From: Reticulascus tulasneorum
Lineage: Eukaryota > Ascomycota > Sordariomycetes > Glomerellales > Reticulascaceae
Length of the DNA stretch: 64,000 bases
Assembly: GCA_001557505.1 (NCBI GenBank)
Contig: LSAX01000004.1
Coordinates: 3,286,001 to 3,350,000, forward strand
Direction: 5' to 3'
The notes under the pieces are model-generated. The model was not told the DNA's origin and did not search any database. It was given only the letters and a program-made list of their open reading frames with translations. How positions within the stretch are numbered: position 1 is the stretch's first letter; each line of letters starts with the position of its first letter. Positions 1 to 11,927 of this stretch are shown here, one piece after another. The translations under genes and the position numbers were made by a program.

Positions 1-984
1 AGATCGTTGAAATAAGATCGTCTACCCATTTGCCCAAAGGGACAGAGTTGTTTGCTGGAGTGCTAGCCATTGCCTCTAAATGCCTGAAAGTTGAGAACGA
101 GAATCTATGCTTTCGTCCTTGTCTAGAAGTGTATGACAATAAACCAGGATGTGTTTCTCGAAAGCTGTGTCCGAAAGAAACCGTCTTCGTCAGTTTAGTT
201 GCAATTGGAGGAGTCTTGGTTCGCAATGTGGACAAGACAGATGGCAAGTATGGGGCACTGAAGGAATGGATCATGTTCGAGAAGCGAGATCTTTATATAG
301 AGATGGGAGGCCTTCCTCAAACCAGCTGCTTAACTACTGTGATGTCAATTATATGTAGCATGCTGATTGATAAATCCGCATGTCCGTCTAAGTCGGGACT
401 AGATTTGCCCCGCCACGGAAGCAATTAGATTCCGGGCTGACAAAAATTGCCCGATCTTCTCTAGCTTGGATATGCTGATCCCGGACACCGTGCTCGGATG
501 AATTTGATTTGTGCTGGTAGTCATGGCTTCGATGGTTTACCGGACCTCCAACGAACCAGAGAGCGTTTGCTTACACATGAGGACGGCATGAGCTCAAAAG
601 GTAGATTCAAGATATGTCTTAGTTATGTACTATTCCGCATCAGGTGGATACGCGCTGGGGCGTCGGGCTCCTGTGTAAGCTAAATGTTGACCGAGCACTC
701 TCTATAGCCACTGATGTCTTTCCATCTCTACTTCCCAGCCCCGGCAATCTACATTGATCCTATACACAAGTGAACACTCAACAGGCTTAGTCGGCAGACA
801 GAAATCCAGGAACTTCTCCAGCGGACAGGGTTGGTAATTTCCATGCAGTCGCCGTCTTCGCTGGTATCTCGGTCTATTCAGTCGGCCCCTGTGAACGGAA
901 GTTGTTCCCGATAGGAGTGGATGAGAATCGTTGGATTATTGCCATCCAGTCATCCGGACGCAGAATATATCCGTTAAGACCCCA
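1..984. other. Gene-poor left edge with one open frame entering from outside
   Basis: No gene can be named here. On the plus strand one frame is open from base 3 to a stop at 426-428 without an ATG near its beginning, so it could be the last exon of a gene that starts outside the window. Its translation has several cysteines but no motif I recognise. The rest of the stretch (430-984) shows only short frames. Confidence 0.3.
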
Positions 985-1797
985 TTATTGGGCCACATAA
1001 TCATTGTCTACGATACGAACCAGTCTGTTGCAGCGATTAAGGAGTCTCGATTGTTCGTAATGCGTCGGTATGGAAGTTGAGTACCACTGGTTGAGAAGTT
1101 CGAGCTCACCCTCCACATCATCGTTCAGAAGAAAATACTCCGTTGCAATACTCTCCTGCTTCAGCTTCGGAAGCTGACGATACTGCATACCTTCATATTC
1201 TCCATCTCTTACTTCTCGTGCAACTTTCATACTGGCCTCTTCGACCGCGCTGCGGATTTGCATCGAGAGGTTGCGGATCCAAAAGGCTTAGTGCCACCAG
1301 GTGCAAGTAAAGGCGTCATGCTGTTCGAGACCTTTCATCCTGCAGTCCATCAACGCTTGAATGGCCTTATTTGTAAAACCACTGGTGTCAGGGGGGTTGA
1401 ACCACTGCATCATTCTCTTGTCGTAACCCCACTGCATGGTATCTGCGAAGATCGGTGTCTTTCGCATTGTGCATGGTAACAAAAATGAACCTCGGCCCGC
1501 CCTTGCGCCTAAGGGCTGGAATGGATTCTGATAGACCGCTCTTCGAAATAGTTCAACGCGGAAGAACGCCCGCTGGAACAAAGCCTGCCTTTCTATCGCC
1601 ACAATACTGTTATCAGACAATGGTCCAATATTGATGGCTTCTCCAGGCTGATTGAATACGGACGTATCCCAGTTTGGTGGAGTACAGCGGTGGCTGAAAA
1701 GGTTTTCGTCCGCTTTGGCTACGCAGTCTCGGACGAGTACGTGAATGATCTCGGCCAGGTTCAGAAGATCATCGATTTGAGCAAGTTGGCGACACAA
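985..1797 (-). pseudogene. Decayed hypothetical protein with in-frame TAA
   Basis: Read on the minus strand, one frame runs from about 1797 to 985 and is broken once by TAA at 1288-1290. The same frame resumes immediately and continues for another hundred codons to a stop at 985-987. The upstream half contains a region beginning near DDLLNLAEIIHVLVRD that resembles a recurrent uncharacterised fungal protein family; this is from memory and not certain. No good ATG or acceptor site is visible at the 5' end, where a TAA lies just upstream, so the N-terminus also seems lost. The interruption could be a CAA to TAA change. A small intron that removes the stop was sought, but no GT-AG pair of plausible length exists. 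I read it as a fragmentary, probably non-functional gene. Confidence 0.4.
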
Positions 1798-3344
1798 GAG
1801 TTCCGTTTACAGCGGGAGTAGGAATCAGCTTCTCAAACTGTTCACCGGATTAAGACAAACAAACGTTCTATTCGCGATCTGTTACCAAACACATAAGTTT
1901 CCATACTTGAAAATAGAACACACAAAGGCTCTGTTCTATTTTAGTAGTCCTGTCATCGCTATTGATGGATAGAACCACCTACACAATGACCTTGTTCTGC
2001 GTTTTAGCAGCTGCAGGAACAGAGGGACTGACGAAATCCAACACACTTGATTTTATACTCCGCTATGAAGTACAGAGCTTTCAGTAATACTACAGAAGGA
2101 CCATCACATCTTCGGGGTGCTCCGTTGTCCGTCAAGATAAGAACAAATTGCTCTCGAGCCCCGAGATCAATGTTCATGTTTAGATTCCCGCAAAATGTCC
2201 GAGGCAGATGCTCAGCAAGCCAAAAGCATCGAGGATTTTGAATGCAGTAGTCGGTAGCGGCCCAAACATGCCTCAATGCCAGACACATAGAAATCGGTGG
2301 GGGTTCTCCGTCCGGGGTACGAACGCTATTTAAAAAGAAAATACAAGAAAAAAAGAAAAAAAGAGCACTAAATCGCGTGCTAATTACGTCTTAAGAAAAA
2401 ACATGAGCAGCGCAGTAATTATGTATTACTCCGCACATATGTAGCCGAAAGCTTGAACGAGATATTGAGCAAGCTGCAGAGACAAGGAATGTACCAGAGC
2501 GTCGGCCTCGGCGTCCCGACACAACGCTTCCCGGAACTTGGCACGAATTCAAGCATTTTGGGAGGCTAAAGAATCGTGGTGAACTACATACATACGTCCG
2601 TAGTGGATCCTTTGAATGCATCTTTGACATCTCGGATGCGCGCATCTCCCGTGAGAGATTAGAGGCATGGGGGGGCATAGGCATGATCAGCCACGGAGGT
2701 CGCTTCATTTGCCCAATGCTGTGCACGAACATACATGCACTGCCGAACTCGAAAAATCTGGGGTCGTAACAAATTTTCATATTTTTCAGCGGCTTAGCCC
2801 GTCTTGCCCGTCCATACCTGGCCACGCTGGCCTGCCGATTTCGTCACAAACATCCTTGGAACTCATCTCGCGTGCCCCAGGCTTGCAGTGCACTACCCAG
2901 CCACCAACCAAGGAACGTCAGCTCAGCTTGCCGAATGTGGTCGTTGAGCGCCGAAAGCCATTGTTCTGTGTTTGGTAGCGATCTCTCTCGCCCAATTACC
3001 TCGATCGGGGAAAACCCACAGCAGGCCCGGGCTCTCGCTATGGTAAGCCACATTGTAACCGAGGGGTTTTTGCTGGTACGGCCAAGCATGATCGGTGACA
3101 GATTTACAGGACTACCAAAAAGTCCCGATCTAATACCTTGACGAACTAGCGCAACCATGCGGAGGGTAAGGGGCACGGGGAGGGGGGGGATGGATGGATG
3201 GATCGGGGGGGGGGGGGGGGGGGTATCCTCAAGTTATAACGATCTGGCATACCTTTTCCTTCTTAGCTCCCCTCTCACCCGAATGACCCCATCCAACGTC
3301 GTCCTTCTGCCTCCTGGCAAAGCTACGAAGGAGTTGCGGGAACC
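1798..3344. other. Intergenic stretch without recognisable gene
   Basis: Only short overlapping frames occur on both strands and none shows a known domain. A purine-rich A/G tract lies around 2331-2372. A TGGA/poly-G low-complexity tract lies at its right end, upstream of the membrane-protein gene that begins at 3345. Confidence 0.5.
3182..3223 (+). repeat. TGGA microsatellite followed by a G19 run
   Basis: A run of G is followed by about three to four TGGA units, one ATC and then 19 consecutive G residues (3205-3223). It lies about 120 bp upstream of the start codon at 3345. The G run may be of uncertain true length, as homopolymers often are in assemblies. Confidence 0.85.
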
Positions 3345-4676
3345 ATGACTGCTTCTGCCTTCGCTCCTACTCCTGCCGACGCTGGGGAGACTCTTGGCCC
3401 GACTGTCATTATTGCGGCGGTGACGTCCGTTTCCATAGCTGCGGCCTTCGTTGGCCTGAGGTTCATCACGCGAGGCCTCGTCATCCGGACTCTAGGTTTG
3501 ACGGACTGGATAATCCTGTTTGCTTTGGTGAGTATCATGGTAGTACATGAGTTACTGTTGAGTGCCCAGCTAACTAGATTGTACAGGTGTGCGACATCCT
3601 CCAAACCGTTGGCCAGATATCTCGTAAGCGGTCATCTCGTGGAAGAATTGAGGTTAAATTTGCTGATCTGTATTATCACTATAGAAGTCACTCAAGGCGG
3701 AGTTGGAAGACATTTCTCGGCGTTAACTTGGCCGATGATACAGATATGGTTCAAGGTACATTTCATTTCAAGAACATCAGGAGACATCGCGGACCCTCTG
3801 CTGACAAGCAATTCCTTGCAGTTCTCGTACTTCACGAACGTAGCATACGTTGTCGCTCTTGTGTCCGTCAAGACATCAATTCTCCTCCTGTACCTCCGTA
3901 TCCTTAGCAGCGCCTTCATACACCGAGCATGTTACGTGGTTTTCGCAGTAGTTTCAGTGCTGAACACTTGGGCCCTCGTATCTAATATAGTACGGTGTGT
4001 ACCAGTCGAAGCATATTGGGACCGCCTGGGGCATCCTGATGCGTGGTGCTGGCAAGGACCAGCAAAATGGTGGGCAGACATCTCTGTGCATATTTTTACC
4101 GAACTCGCGATCCTGATTCTTCCAATCCCGTTCGTGTGGAGGCTCAATATGCCGCTGAAAGAGAAGATAGGGGTCGCCTGCTTATTCGGCTTAGGTATCT
4201 TGTACGTTTCCTTCCCGGTTTGTCTCAATCCCTACTAATCTCTCCTGCGTCACTCCAGTGTCTGTGCCGTGTCGGTCAGTCGCATTCCCTCAATCGCACG
4301 GGCTGAGCAAACAAAGGATCCAAGCTGGGATGCCGCATCTATTGCCGTCTGGACCTGTATCGAGTTGAACACCATGATCGTTTGTGCTTGCGGGATGACA
4401 CTGCGCCCACTGGCTGCTCGATTGTTCCCGCAGTTCGTTAAATCGGGCTACCGACGGCATGACGACCCCGGAGCGGAACCGGGTCAATATCCACTGACAA
4501 TCGGCACAAGACGAAATAGAAATTTGCCAGCAGACCCATTAGCTCTGGACACAGAGGACCGTGAGCTAGTGGATGAGCCAAGAGTGGCCTCAAGCCCTAG
4601 TCAGGAAGGATCTTCCATGACTTGGACGAGCAAAGACGACTTTCTTCGTACGCATGAGCGAGCCATTGAACCATGA
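3345..4676 (+). CDS. Rhodopsin-domain (SAT4/PTH11-like) integral membrane protein
   Basis: Five exons fit: 3345-3527, 3587-3623, 3685-3755, 3822-4201 and 4259-4676, giving 362 residues with all phases consistent. The protein starts with a short extracellular tail, then a first membrane helix followed by the segment FITRGLVIRTLGLTDWIILF, typical of the fungal rhodopsin-domain family. Helices continue through exons 4 and 5, including a short WAD-containing segment and a cytoplasmic tail of about 90 polar residues. Members are seven-helix plasma-membrane proteins. Some, such as PTH11, act as surface sensors, but most are uncharacterised. No CFEM domain is seen. The ligand is unknown. The gene stands alone, with a long gap on each side. 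Confidence 0.82.
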
Positions 4677-6665
4677 CATCTCAGTGTGATTTGGAATACG
4701 CGACGGACGAAAGGGTATCGGGGCCATTGGGTTACGGGTTTACGGTCGATACCATGGGGATCTGGGGAAAATGGTAAGGAACAAGGTCGTTGGCGCATGG
4801 AATTTCTATTGGCTACGGTTGGGAAAGCATACTTATGCTGCTGGCAACACAAATTTGTGCCAGATGGGACGGCACGGTGCGGTGCATGGATCTTGGGATC
4901 GGCGTATTATCCGTGTATGAGTATAATGGCAATACCACAGTTGGGCCATTGACTTCTGAGTACAAGAACTGGCGAGGAGCTAGCTAAGGAAGCCATCTCT
5001 ATCAAGTTGCTTTGATACGGGTTGAGTTGTGGTGACTAAATTTATATGATTGGTCCACTCATTGCCCCTTATATCCCCATTTTGGGCAATCCATCATGGT
5101 ACAGGCCAGTTGTCCAAGCAGTTGGCCTAAGCTCGTGCTCGGTTTATATGAATGGATGACCCGCCTCCTCATCCAAGCCAGGTGCTATGTGGTGATTGAC
5201 GGTGTATGGCTGCTCATGCCTGAAGATTCAGGCCCGGAGCTTCACGATCATCGGCTCAACCATAAGGGGAAGTAGAGGGTTGCACACGGGCCCAGTGTCT
5301 AGCAGTCTCGCCTCCCTATGGTTAGGTCAAGTGTATTCTCCCAAGCGATCTTGTCGTGGAACCGATAGCGAGAGTAAATCTATATTGACTTCATACCAAA
5401 CATACTGGGCAAGAAAACAAGTGTATTCATTCTGGTACTAGACGATACTGGATTACGAGTCGTGTATGCAGTGCGAAATCATTGCCTTGCGAATTCTGTA
5501 TGATCTAGCATATCTCTTTGGCCCAATCCCATCGTGCTGAGCGTTCTTTGTACGACATGCCAAGAGATCAGCCGGACTCTAATTATTGCATCTTCAAAGG
5601 TGTGTGAAACAATATGCCAGATTAGCTCACGCTCCCACCAGATGGGTCAGATCATTTAAAGGTAACCTGGGGACCCCGCAATGTCACAGCAAGACGAGGA
5701 ATGTCGGCAACTCCGCTTGGCAATATCGGGTTTCCGAAGAGCCGCGTACAGATTCGCATAAAACTTTTGGTGCGCAGTTGCATCACCGCCGTCAAGTCCT
5801 AGGTGGATATCTTGATTCTGAGCAGCTGCGGCACGGTACTAGCAAATGGGCGGCTCTAAGCGTATGCCCTATGCCGAAGTCTATAAGGAGCGTTACAACG
5901 GGCTTTTTAAAGAGCCTACGAGGCACCAGCCACGCGTTACTACAAAGTAACTTGGAGCTTGCGTGCTGATCCGGAGGTTCCTCTCACGTTTTTGTCGTCG
6001 GCACGCAGATCCGACGCTGTCCCAAGACATGGGTACCCAAAGAACAGCAATCGATTCAGTTACAATACCACGGATGGCGTGGACGTTATTCATATAAGTC
6101 GCTTGTCCTGGTTAAAAGACGGGCCAATGATCCCACCCCTATTACCAGTCCCATAGGATGCTCCTTCAATCTCGATGGCCAATAGGATAATATTGTAGCC
6201 GTGGCGGCTGATGTCGGTTGGATGCTGCTGCAACACCAAAATCGCCTGGCGAGTTGGGACTCGGCATGGGGCCCCGAATTCCAGAAGAATGTTTCCTTGC
6301 GCGAATAGTATATTACCAACATAGTGTTTGAAATAGGAAAGATGCCCAGTCCGAGCTGGGCTGAACCAGTGAGCGGACCCGGCGAAATGCCGACTCTGTT
6401 TGGTCACCGGATGAAATCTGCTCGTGACGCGTCAACTTGATATTGAACACTATTGAGCAAATCTACTATCCCTGCTTGGGGGTCCATAATAATGCTTCTA
6501 TCGGACATTTGGAAGGAAAAAAAGATTCGACGTCTGGGATCCCCGCAATAAGCTGAGAAGTAGCGGAGGCGGAATCCGTATAAGAAGAAATGGCGCTCTC
6601 TTGGTTTATACTTTGATACTACTGAGAATAGTGTGTTTGAACTGTGAAGTCTTACAGCCGATATC
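4677..6665. other. Long intergenic region, no supportable gene
   Basis: Frames of up to about 130 codons exist on both strands, for example 5586-5969 plus and 6090-6407 minus. None begins with a convincing start context, shares a domain that I know, or chains to others by splice sites. The right end supplies the upstream region of the tyrosinase gene. Confidence 0.5.
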
Positions 6666-7977
6666 ATGGTGCGACTTGGGTTTGCTCTTTCATGGGCACT
6701 GACCGTGGGCCTTGCCCTTGGCGATGCGGTTCAAGATCTTGAGGCAAAAGGCCGACCGCAACTGGACGCCTACCTAGCCACCTCTAAGACTTGCACAAAA
6801 GATAAGCTATCCGTCCGAAAAGAATGGTACGTTATCCTAGTGTAGAGTCTACGGATGAGATGCTGACGTCTTCAGGGGCGATATCACCAAAGAGGAAAGA
6901 AAGGCTTACATTGATGGCATCCTATGTCTGCTCAAGACTCCTTCCAAGTTGGACCCGAAGCAGTTTCCCGGAGCTAAGTCTCGCTATGACGACTTTGTGG
7001 TTGTTCACATGAATCAGACCTTATCCATACACGGCACAGTAAGATCTAAGTCAATGTCTTTGGAAGAGCAACGCACTAACAAAGTCATAGGGCAACTTCC
7101 TCTCATGGCACCGATACTACGTCTGGGCTTGGGAAAATGTCATGAAGAAAGAGTGCGGATATACTGGCACGCAACCGGTAGGTGAAAAATATGCAACCTT
7201 TGACTAAGGAGGCAACTCGCGTCTGACTTCATATAATAGTATTGGAACTACGGAAAATGGGCACAAGACCCGTTGTCTTCGCCCATCTTTGATGGCAGCG
7301 ACACCAGCATGGGTGGAAATGGAGCAAAGATTGCGCATACCATGTCGGGATCCTTTGCCCCAGCTGGTGATGGCGGTGGCTGCGTGACAACTGGTCCATT
7401 CAAGAAGTAAGTTTAGAAATCCCACCATCAGACCTGGCATTGTGGCTAATACCCATGTAGCATGACCGTCTACCTCGGACCCATGTCTCCAGTTATTCAA
7501 CCAGCGCCAGCTAGGAACCCTCAAGCCAACGGCTACGGTGCCAACCCCCGGTGCCTGCGCCGGGATATTACGAACTACCTCAGCACCCGTTACGGCAAGA
7601 CGACCGACATCGTAAATTCCATCACAAACCAAAACAACATTTTGGGCTTCCAGAACTTCATGCAAGGCGCCACCGGTGTCCATGGAGTCGGTCACTTCAC
7701 CGTGTCCGCCGACCCCGGCGGCGATTTCTACATCTCGCCCAACGAGCCAACGTTCTGGCTGCACCACGGTATGATCGACCGAGTTTGGACAATTTGGCAG
7801 ACACAAGACTACCCGAACCGAAGACTGGCCATGCAAGGCGGTACCAGCATGATGGGCGGCGGGAGACAGCAGAGTTTGGATGATCTCGTTGATTTGGGGG
7901 TTGTGGGAGACAAGGTTTACAAGATCCGGGACCTACTGAGCACTGTCGATGGGCCGTTTTGCTACGTTTATCAGTAG
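6666..7977 (+). CDS. Tyrosinase (type-3 dicopper oxidase), probably secreted
   Basis: Five exons (6666-6826, 6876-7038, 7091-7177, 7240-7406, 7461-7977) give 364 residues. A hydrophobic leader MVRLGFALSWALTVGLALGD suggests secretion. The CuA site is marked by VVHMNQT, followed across an intron by HGTGNFLSWHRYYVWAWE. The CuB site is marked by VHGVGH and then by FWLHHGMIDRVW in the last exon. Together these supply the six expected histidines of the family. Such enzymes hydroxylate monophenols and oxidise diphenols to quinones using oxygen, as in melanin formation or phenolic metabolism. The length matches short secreted tyrosinases lacking the large C-terminal cap domain of the mushroom enzymes. 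The downstream VOC protein and monooxygenase could act on related aromatics, but that is inference. Confidence 0.93.
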
Positions 7978-8471
7978 ATTCCGCAAGGTTCTCGCCTGGT
8001 CTTTGTCAGTGTGCATCCTGTCATTTTCGAAGTCTGTTTTCAATGTTCATGTGCATAAGTATGCTTGAGTTACATTGATACCGTATGCAACACAAGAGAG
8101 CATATCTCGACCAACTGTGGTTCCACCTACTTTGAAAGTGGGTTGTAGCAGTATATTGTGCAAAGTGGGCGATGTCCAGGAAGCGCCTGTGAAGAGGGAC
8201 ATAACGAGCCCGGCTGACTGAGAATCGCGACCGAGGAACATGCTCTGTCAGCAATAAATCGGAATATAGGGGGACCGGTTTATGGAGATTTTCTAATGTA
8301 AAGTGCAATTCTTAGATGGCCCCGCCCGATAACGCCAGCCACAAACCCCTCACGATGTGTGGTTGATAGTCACACCATCACAGCTCATCAAAAACTGAGA
8401 AGGACCTTGGACCTTGAGATCCATGGTAGCAGCTGCTCCCACCGTATCCACATAGTCTTCTGCCCAATAAA
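7978..8471. other. Intergenic, no gene seen
   Basis: Contains the 3' flank of the tyrosinase gene and the upstream region of the VOC gene. Only short frames without recognisable content are present. Confidence 0.6.
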
Positions 8472-8885
8472 ATGCACAACATGACATCGACGACACCGAT
8501 TCAACATCTCCGCATCGCAAGACCAACAAACAACATCGACACTTTGCTCCCTTTCTATTGTGACGGCCTAGGCTTTAAGAAAATCGGCGGCTTCTGTGAT
8601 CATCAGGGGTTTGATGGTGTGATGCTTGGACTCGAAGGAGCTGCTTATCATCTGGAGTTCACGACCAAGCGTGGCCACGATGCTGGACGAGCACCAACAA
8701 AAGACAACCTGCTGATATTCTACATTCCCGAGAAGCATGCATTTGCAGAGGCGGTCGCACAGATGGAAAGAGCTGGACATGTGTCTGTGCCGAGCTTCAA
8801 CCCATATTGGGATAAGTGTGGCAAAACCTTCCAGGACCCTGATGGCTACCGAGTTGTACTGGCGAACGAGCACCACATTCCATAA
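8472..8885 (+). CDS. VOC-superfamily (glyoxalase/bleomycin-resistance fold) protein
   Basis: A single exon encodes 137 residues, or 134 if translation starts at the second ATG (8481), which is in the same frame. The layout is that of one VOC module pair: a first beta strand with QHLRIARP giving a candidate metal-ligand histidine, then FYCDGLGFKKIG. YHLEF follows in the middle, and the C-terminal FQDPDGYRVVLANE supplies the usual closing glutamate. VOC proteins include glyoxalase I, extradiol dioxygenases and antibiotic-binding proteins, and the reaction cannot be inferred from this sequence. The size is typical of bacterial-type small members. It sits between the tyrosinase and the Baeyer-Villiger gene; co-regulation is unproven. 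Confidence 0.85.
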   Translation: MHNMTSTTPIQHLRIARPTNNIDTLLPFYCDGLGFKKIGGFCDHQGFDGVMLGLEGAAYHLEFTTKRGHDAGRAPTKDNLLIFYIPEKHAFAEAVAQMERAGHVSVPSFNPYWDKCGKTFQDPDGYRVVLANEHHIP

Positions 8886-9484
8886 CATCACTCTAATGGT
8901 CCTAAAAAGGCTTACGCGGCCTTGCTTGGAGTGGTAGAAGGCGCCATCTTATGTAATCTAGAATGAACTATCCGATAGGCTTGGTACTATCCAAGAGTTT
9001 AGGCGAGCTACGGTGATATCTTTGAGTACGATACATGCAGGAAGAGTGACGGTTTTTATTTCACGTAAATGTTGATTCTACACGCTTTGGTCCCAATGAA
9101 TATGTCCTTGGTCTCGTGGGAAGATTAACTTCGGCTTTCTTCTCCTCAGAGAGCATGAAAAGCAACAGAAAAGATTTGAGCAAACTTTGAGACGAATGGT
9201 GAAATGTGCCAGTCCAAATATGGAGATTCTGTACGGGTCCAGTCGCCTGTCATGCTTCTGTGTAAGTCCTTCTGATGTCTGTATCGCATATCTCAATCAA
9301 AACGAAGTCGGACAGAGCCAACGCCAATCTCCTGCGAAACTAGACTCTATATGTCTGACTATATTTGAGGCCTACGATACAACCAAACGAGAACGAAAGA
9401 CCGCTTTCTCGTACAGGCTATCCGCAGCCACAGCTACTTTTCACCTAAGATTACAATATCGTTACAGAGACTACTTGAGGTCCG
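8886..9484. other. Convergent intergenic spacer
   Basis: The 3' ends of the VOC gene (plus strand) and the monooxygenase gene (minus strand) face each other here. I see no gene or distinctive repeat. Confidence 0.6.
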
Positions 9485-11484
9485 TTACAACTTTGACTCT
9501 TTCTTTAACTTGGGAATCACGATGTTCTTATCAGCGTGTGGCCCTTTCGGACGAACGGGGGATATCTCATAAGCCTCCTTCCCTGCCTCGGCGACGTCTT
9601 GAAGCTCTCTCAAGAACCCCACTGCGTCCGCCCCCCGAGTAGCCTCTGCCTGAGTGGCCCCGTTACCGAAATACGTGAATCGGTTGCCTAGATATTCCAC
9701 ATCGAAATCCTCGTATCGCGGCTCCTTCATCGATTCAAAGAAATGCCCTCGGCTTCCTGCGTACACTGCTAGGACAGGGCCGTGTGCCTTTCCATTTTTG
9801 AACCAACTGTAGCATGGATATGCTACGGATTGTCGTTTCATCAGTTCATGCGTCCAAATGAAATAGTCATCGACTGCAGCCGGTTTAGGGGCGAATGATT
9901 TGATCGAGGTCCGTTGTACGTGAGCGATGACCTGGAAGGCGTAGTGCATGTATGCTTCCAGCATCGTGATATATGATCCGTGATTGACAGGCGAATTGGT
10001 TGATGGAACATCTGTTGCAATAGTGAGTAATTCGCTGCCAAAAGACTGCCTGTAATGTGGACTAACAAAAGTGGTTTGGAAAGCCTGCATTCATGATGCT
10101 TAGATACGACTTGCCCGTCGACCTTAGCTGTTCTCCAAGATCTTTTCCGTCCTTACCAAGAATGACGTATGATGGAGAAAAAGCTTCAAAGCTGGTCGCG
10201 CAGACGGCAATGTCGACCTCTTTCGTCGAGCCGTTGCTATCGATGATACCTGTTTCGGTAAAGCCCACAACGCTCGCATGCACTGCCTCCACGTTATCAC
10301 TCTTGAGTGAATCAGCATATCCTGGAGCTGGCAGAGACCTTCGGCATCCAAATCCATAGTCGGGTGTGAATTGTTCGGCTTTCTCCTCGCCGAAGTTCTC
10401 GACTGCACCGGCTCGATAGGTCTGGACTATTAGATCGTGTATGTTACCCCCTCGATGGTGCTATTACATTGTCAGCCAAACTATTTCATGATGGAGAACA
10501 AATCACCATATGTACGTACGCCTTCAAAAAGGAATGTAATATCGTCATCAACATCTCGGTGATACGCCTCCTGGAGCTTAGGATCTTGTTTGAAATGCTT
10601 GATTTGGTCCTCTGAATATTGGAAGTTGGCCCCCGTCTTGCCTACAAACCTCGACCGCTGTGTTCTCTCGGCCCAAAACTTCGACCTCAGATATACAACC
10701 AGTTTGGCTGCTGCAGGCTGTATGGCCGGGACGATCTGAACGCCGGATGCGCCCGCACCTCCGATCACCGCAACCGTCTTTCCGGTCACGTCGAGATTAT
10801 CTGGCCACGCGGAGCTATGAACGAGTGTTCCTTTGAACTTCTCGATACCAGGAACATCGAGAAGCTTGGGTGTGCTGCAACGGGTTAGCTAGAAAGTCGC
10901 ATGGAGCTGGTGGGATCGTACTTCAAAAGACCGCTTATGCTGATCAAGATGTCCCCCCGATCTGAGAAAGAGTCTCCTCCAGACCTTCTGCCCTTGATCT
11001 CCCAAACACCTTCCTGGTCATTCCAGATAGCTGACTCAACGCGGTGCCTCAGGTTAACATCTTTCAAGATGTTGCTCTCCACTGCCCAATCCTTCAAGTA
11101 TTGCCATACCTCCTTGCCAGGAGCCATGAACTTGCTCCAGGCCGGATTTCGATGGAATGTCCATTGATAGGTGTGCGACGGGCTATCAATTTCAAGTCCC
11201 GGATACCGATTTTCGTACCAGGTGCCTCCTACATCATCGTTCTTTTCGTAGACGGTGAACGTCACGTCATGCAGTTGCCGTGCAGCCTTATAGGCAGCTA
11301 GCAAGCCTCCAGCACCGGCTCCGATAATGATGATTCTGAGCTTTCGACGGGTATGAAGAGGCTGCTCGGAGATTTTAAAGTCCGGATTGAAGTCACGATA
11401 CCATTCGTTGGGATGCCGAGAGATTTCATCTTGGGTGCGAAAATCTCCTAAGACCTTGAGCTTAGGCTGCTTCTTTGGCGCCAT
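9485..11484 (-). CDS. Baeyer-Villiger-type flavin monooxygenase
   Basis: On the minus strand four exons (11484-10922, 10874-10520, 10460-10067, 10011-9485) join to 612 residues, with introns of 47, 59 and 55 bp and matching phases. The N-terminal FAD-binding Rossmann motif GAGAGG is at residues 55-60, followed by GGTWYENRYPG near 86-96. The hallmark Baeyer-Villiger fingerprint FxGxxxHxxxW(P/D) appears exactly as FKGTLVHSSAWPD. The NADPH-binding GGAGASG lies shortly after, near residue 225. The C-terminal half carries FPNHF and NSPVNHGS, as in fungal ketone monooxygenases. The expected reaction is insertion of oxygen next to a ketone using NADPH and O2, giving an ester or lactone. The substrate is unknown. 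The fourth exon starts at 10011, not at the upstream frame start, because only that splice restores the family motif. Confidence 0.92.
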
Positions 11485-11927
11485 AGCAATTTGAAGGAAA
11501 TTTTGTCTGCCAGTTGTGATGCTAGGGGTACAACGAGGTGTTTGGATTGAGAAGATGTTGTTTGCGACTGACTACGAAGCCTTTTAAATGACATACCTCA
11601 TACGAAGGATTCGGATTTCGGCCCACAATCCGGTTTGGGATCTCACCATCTCCACCACGCTAGGCGTTAGTATTTAGTTGGTTGCAGGGGCTTTTAGGAA
11701 CATAAGCACTATTTATGAACACATGCCATCCCGAATATGTAGCCAGCCCATGCGTTGAAATCTCGAGATGTTGTCTACGATATATCAAAACGCCACACCA
11801 ACCCCCCGCCTGGCAGTACCATCAATAGCGAATGATGTAACTGGATATCCAGAATCGCCTTGGTGGCCACTACTAGTTCTCTTTGCTGCCAGATTCTAAG
11901 AAATGGACAGTCGTGCAGTCACTATGG
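11485..11927. other. Spacer upstream of the monooxygenase gene
   Basis: This 443-bp stretch holds the 5' flank of the monooxygenase gene and the 3' flank of the next minus-strand gene. No further gene is seen. Confidence 0.6.
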
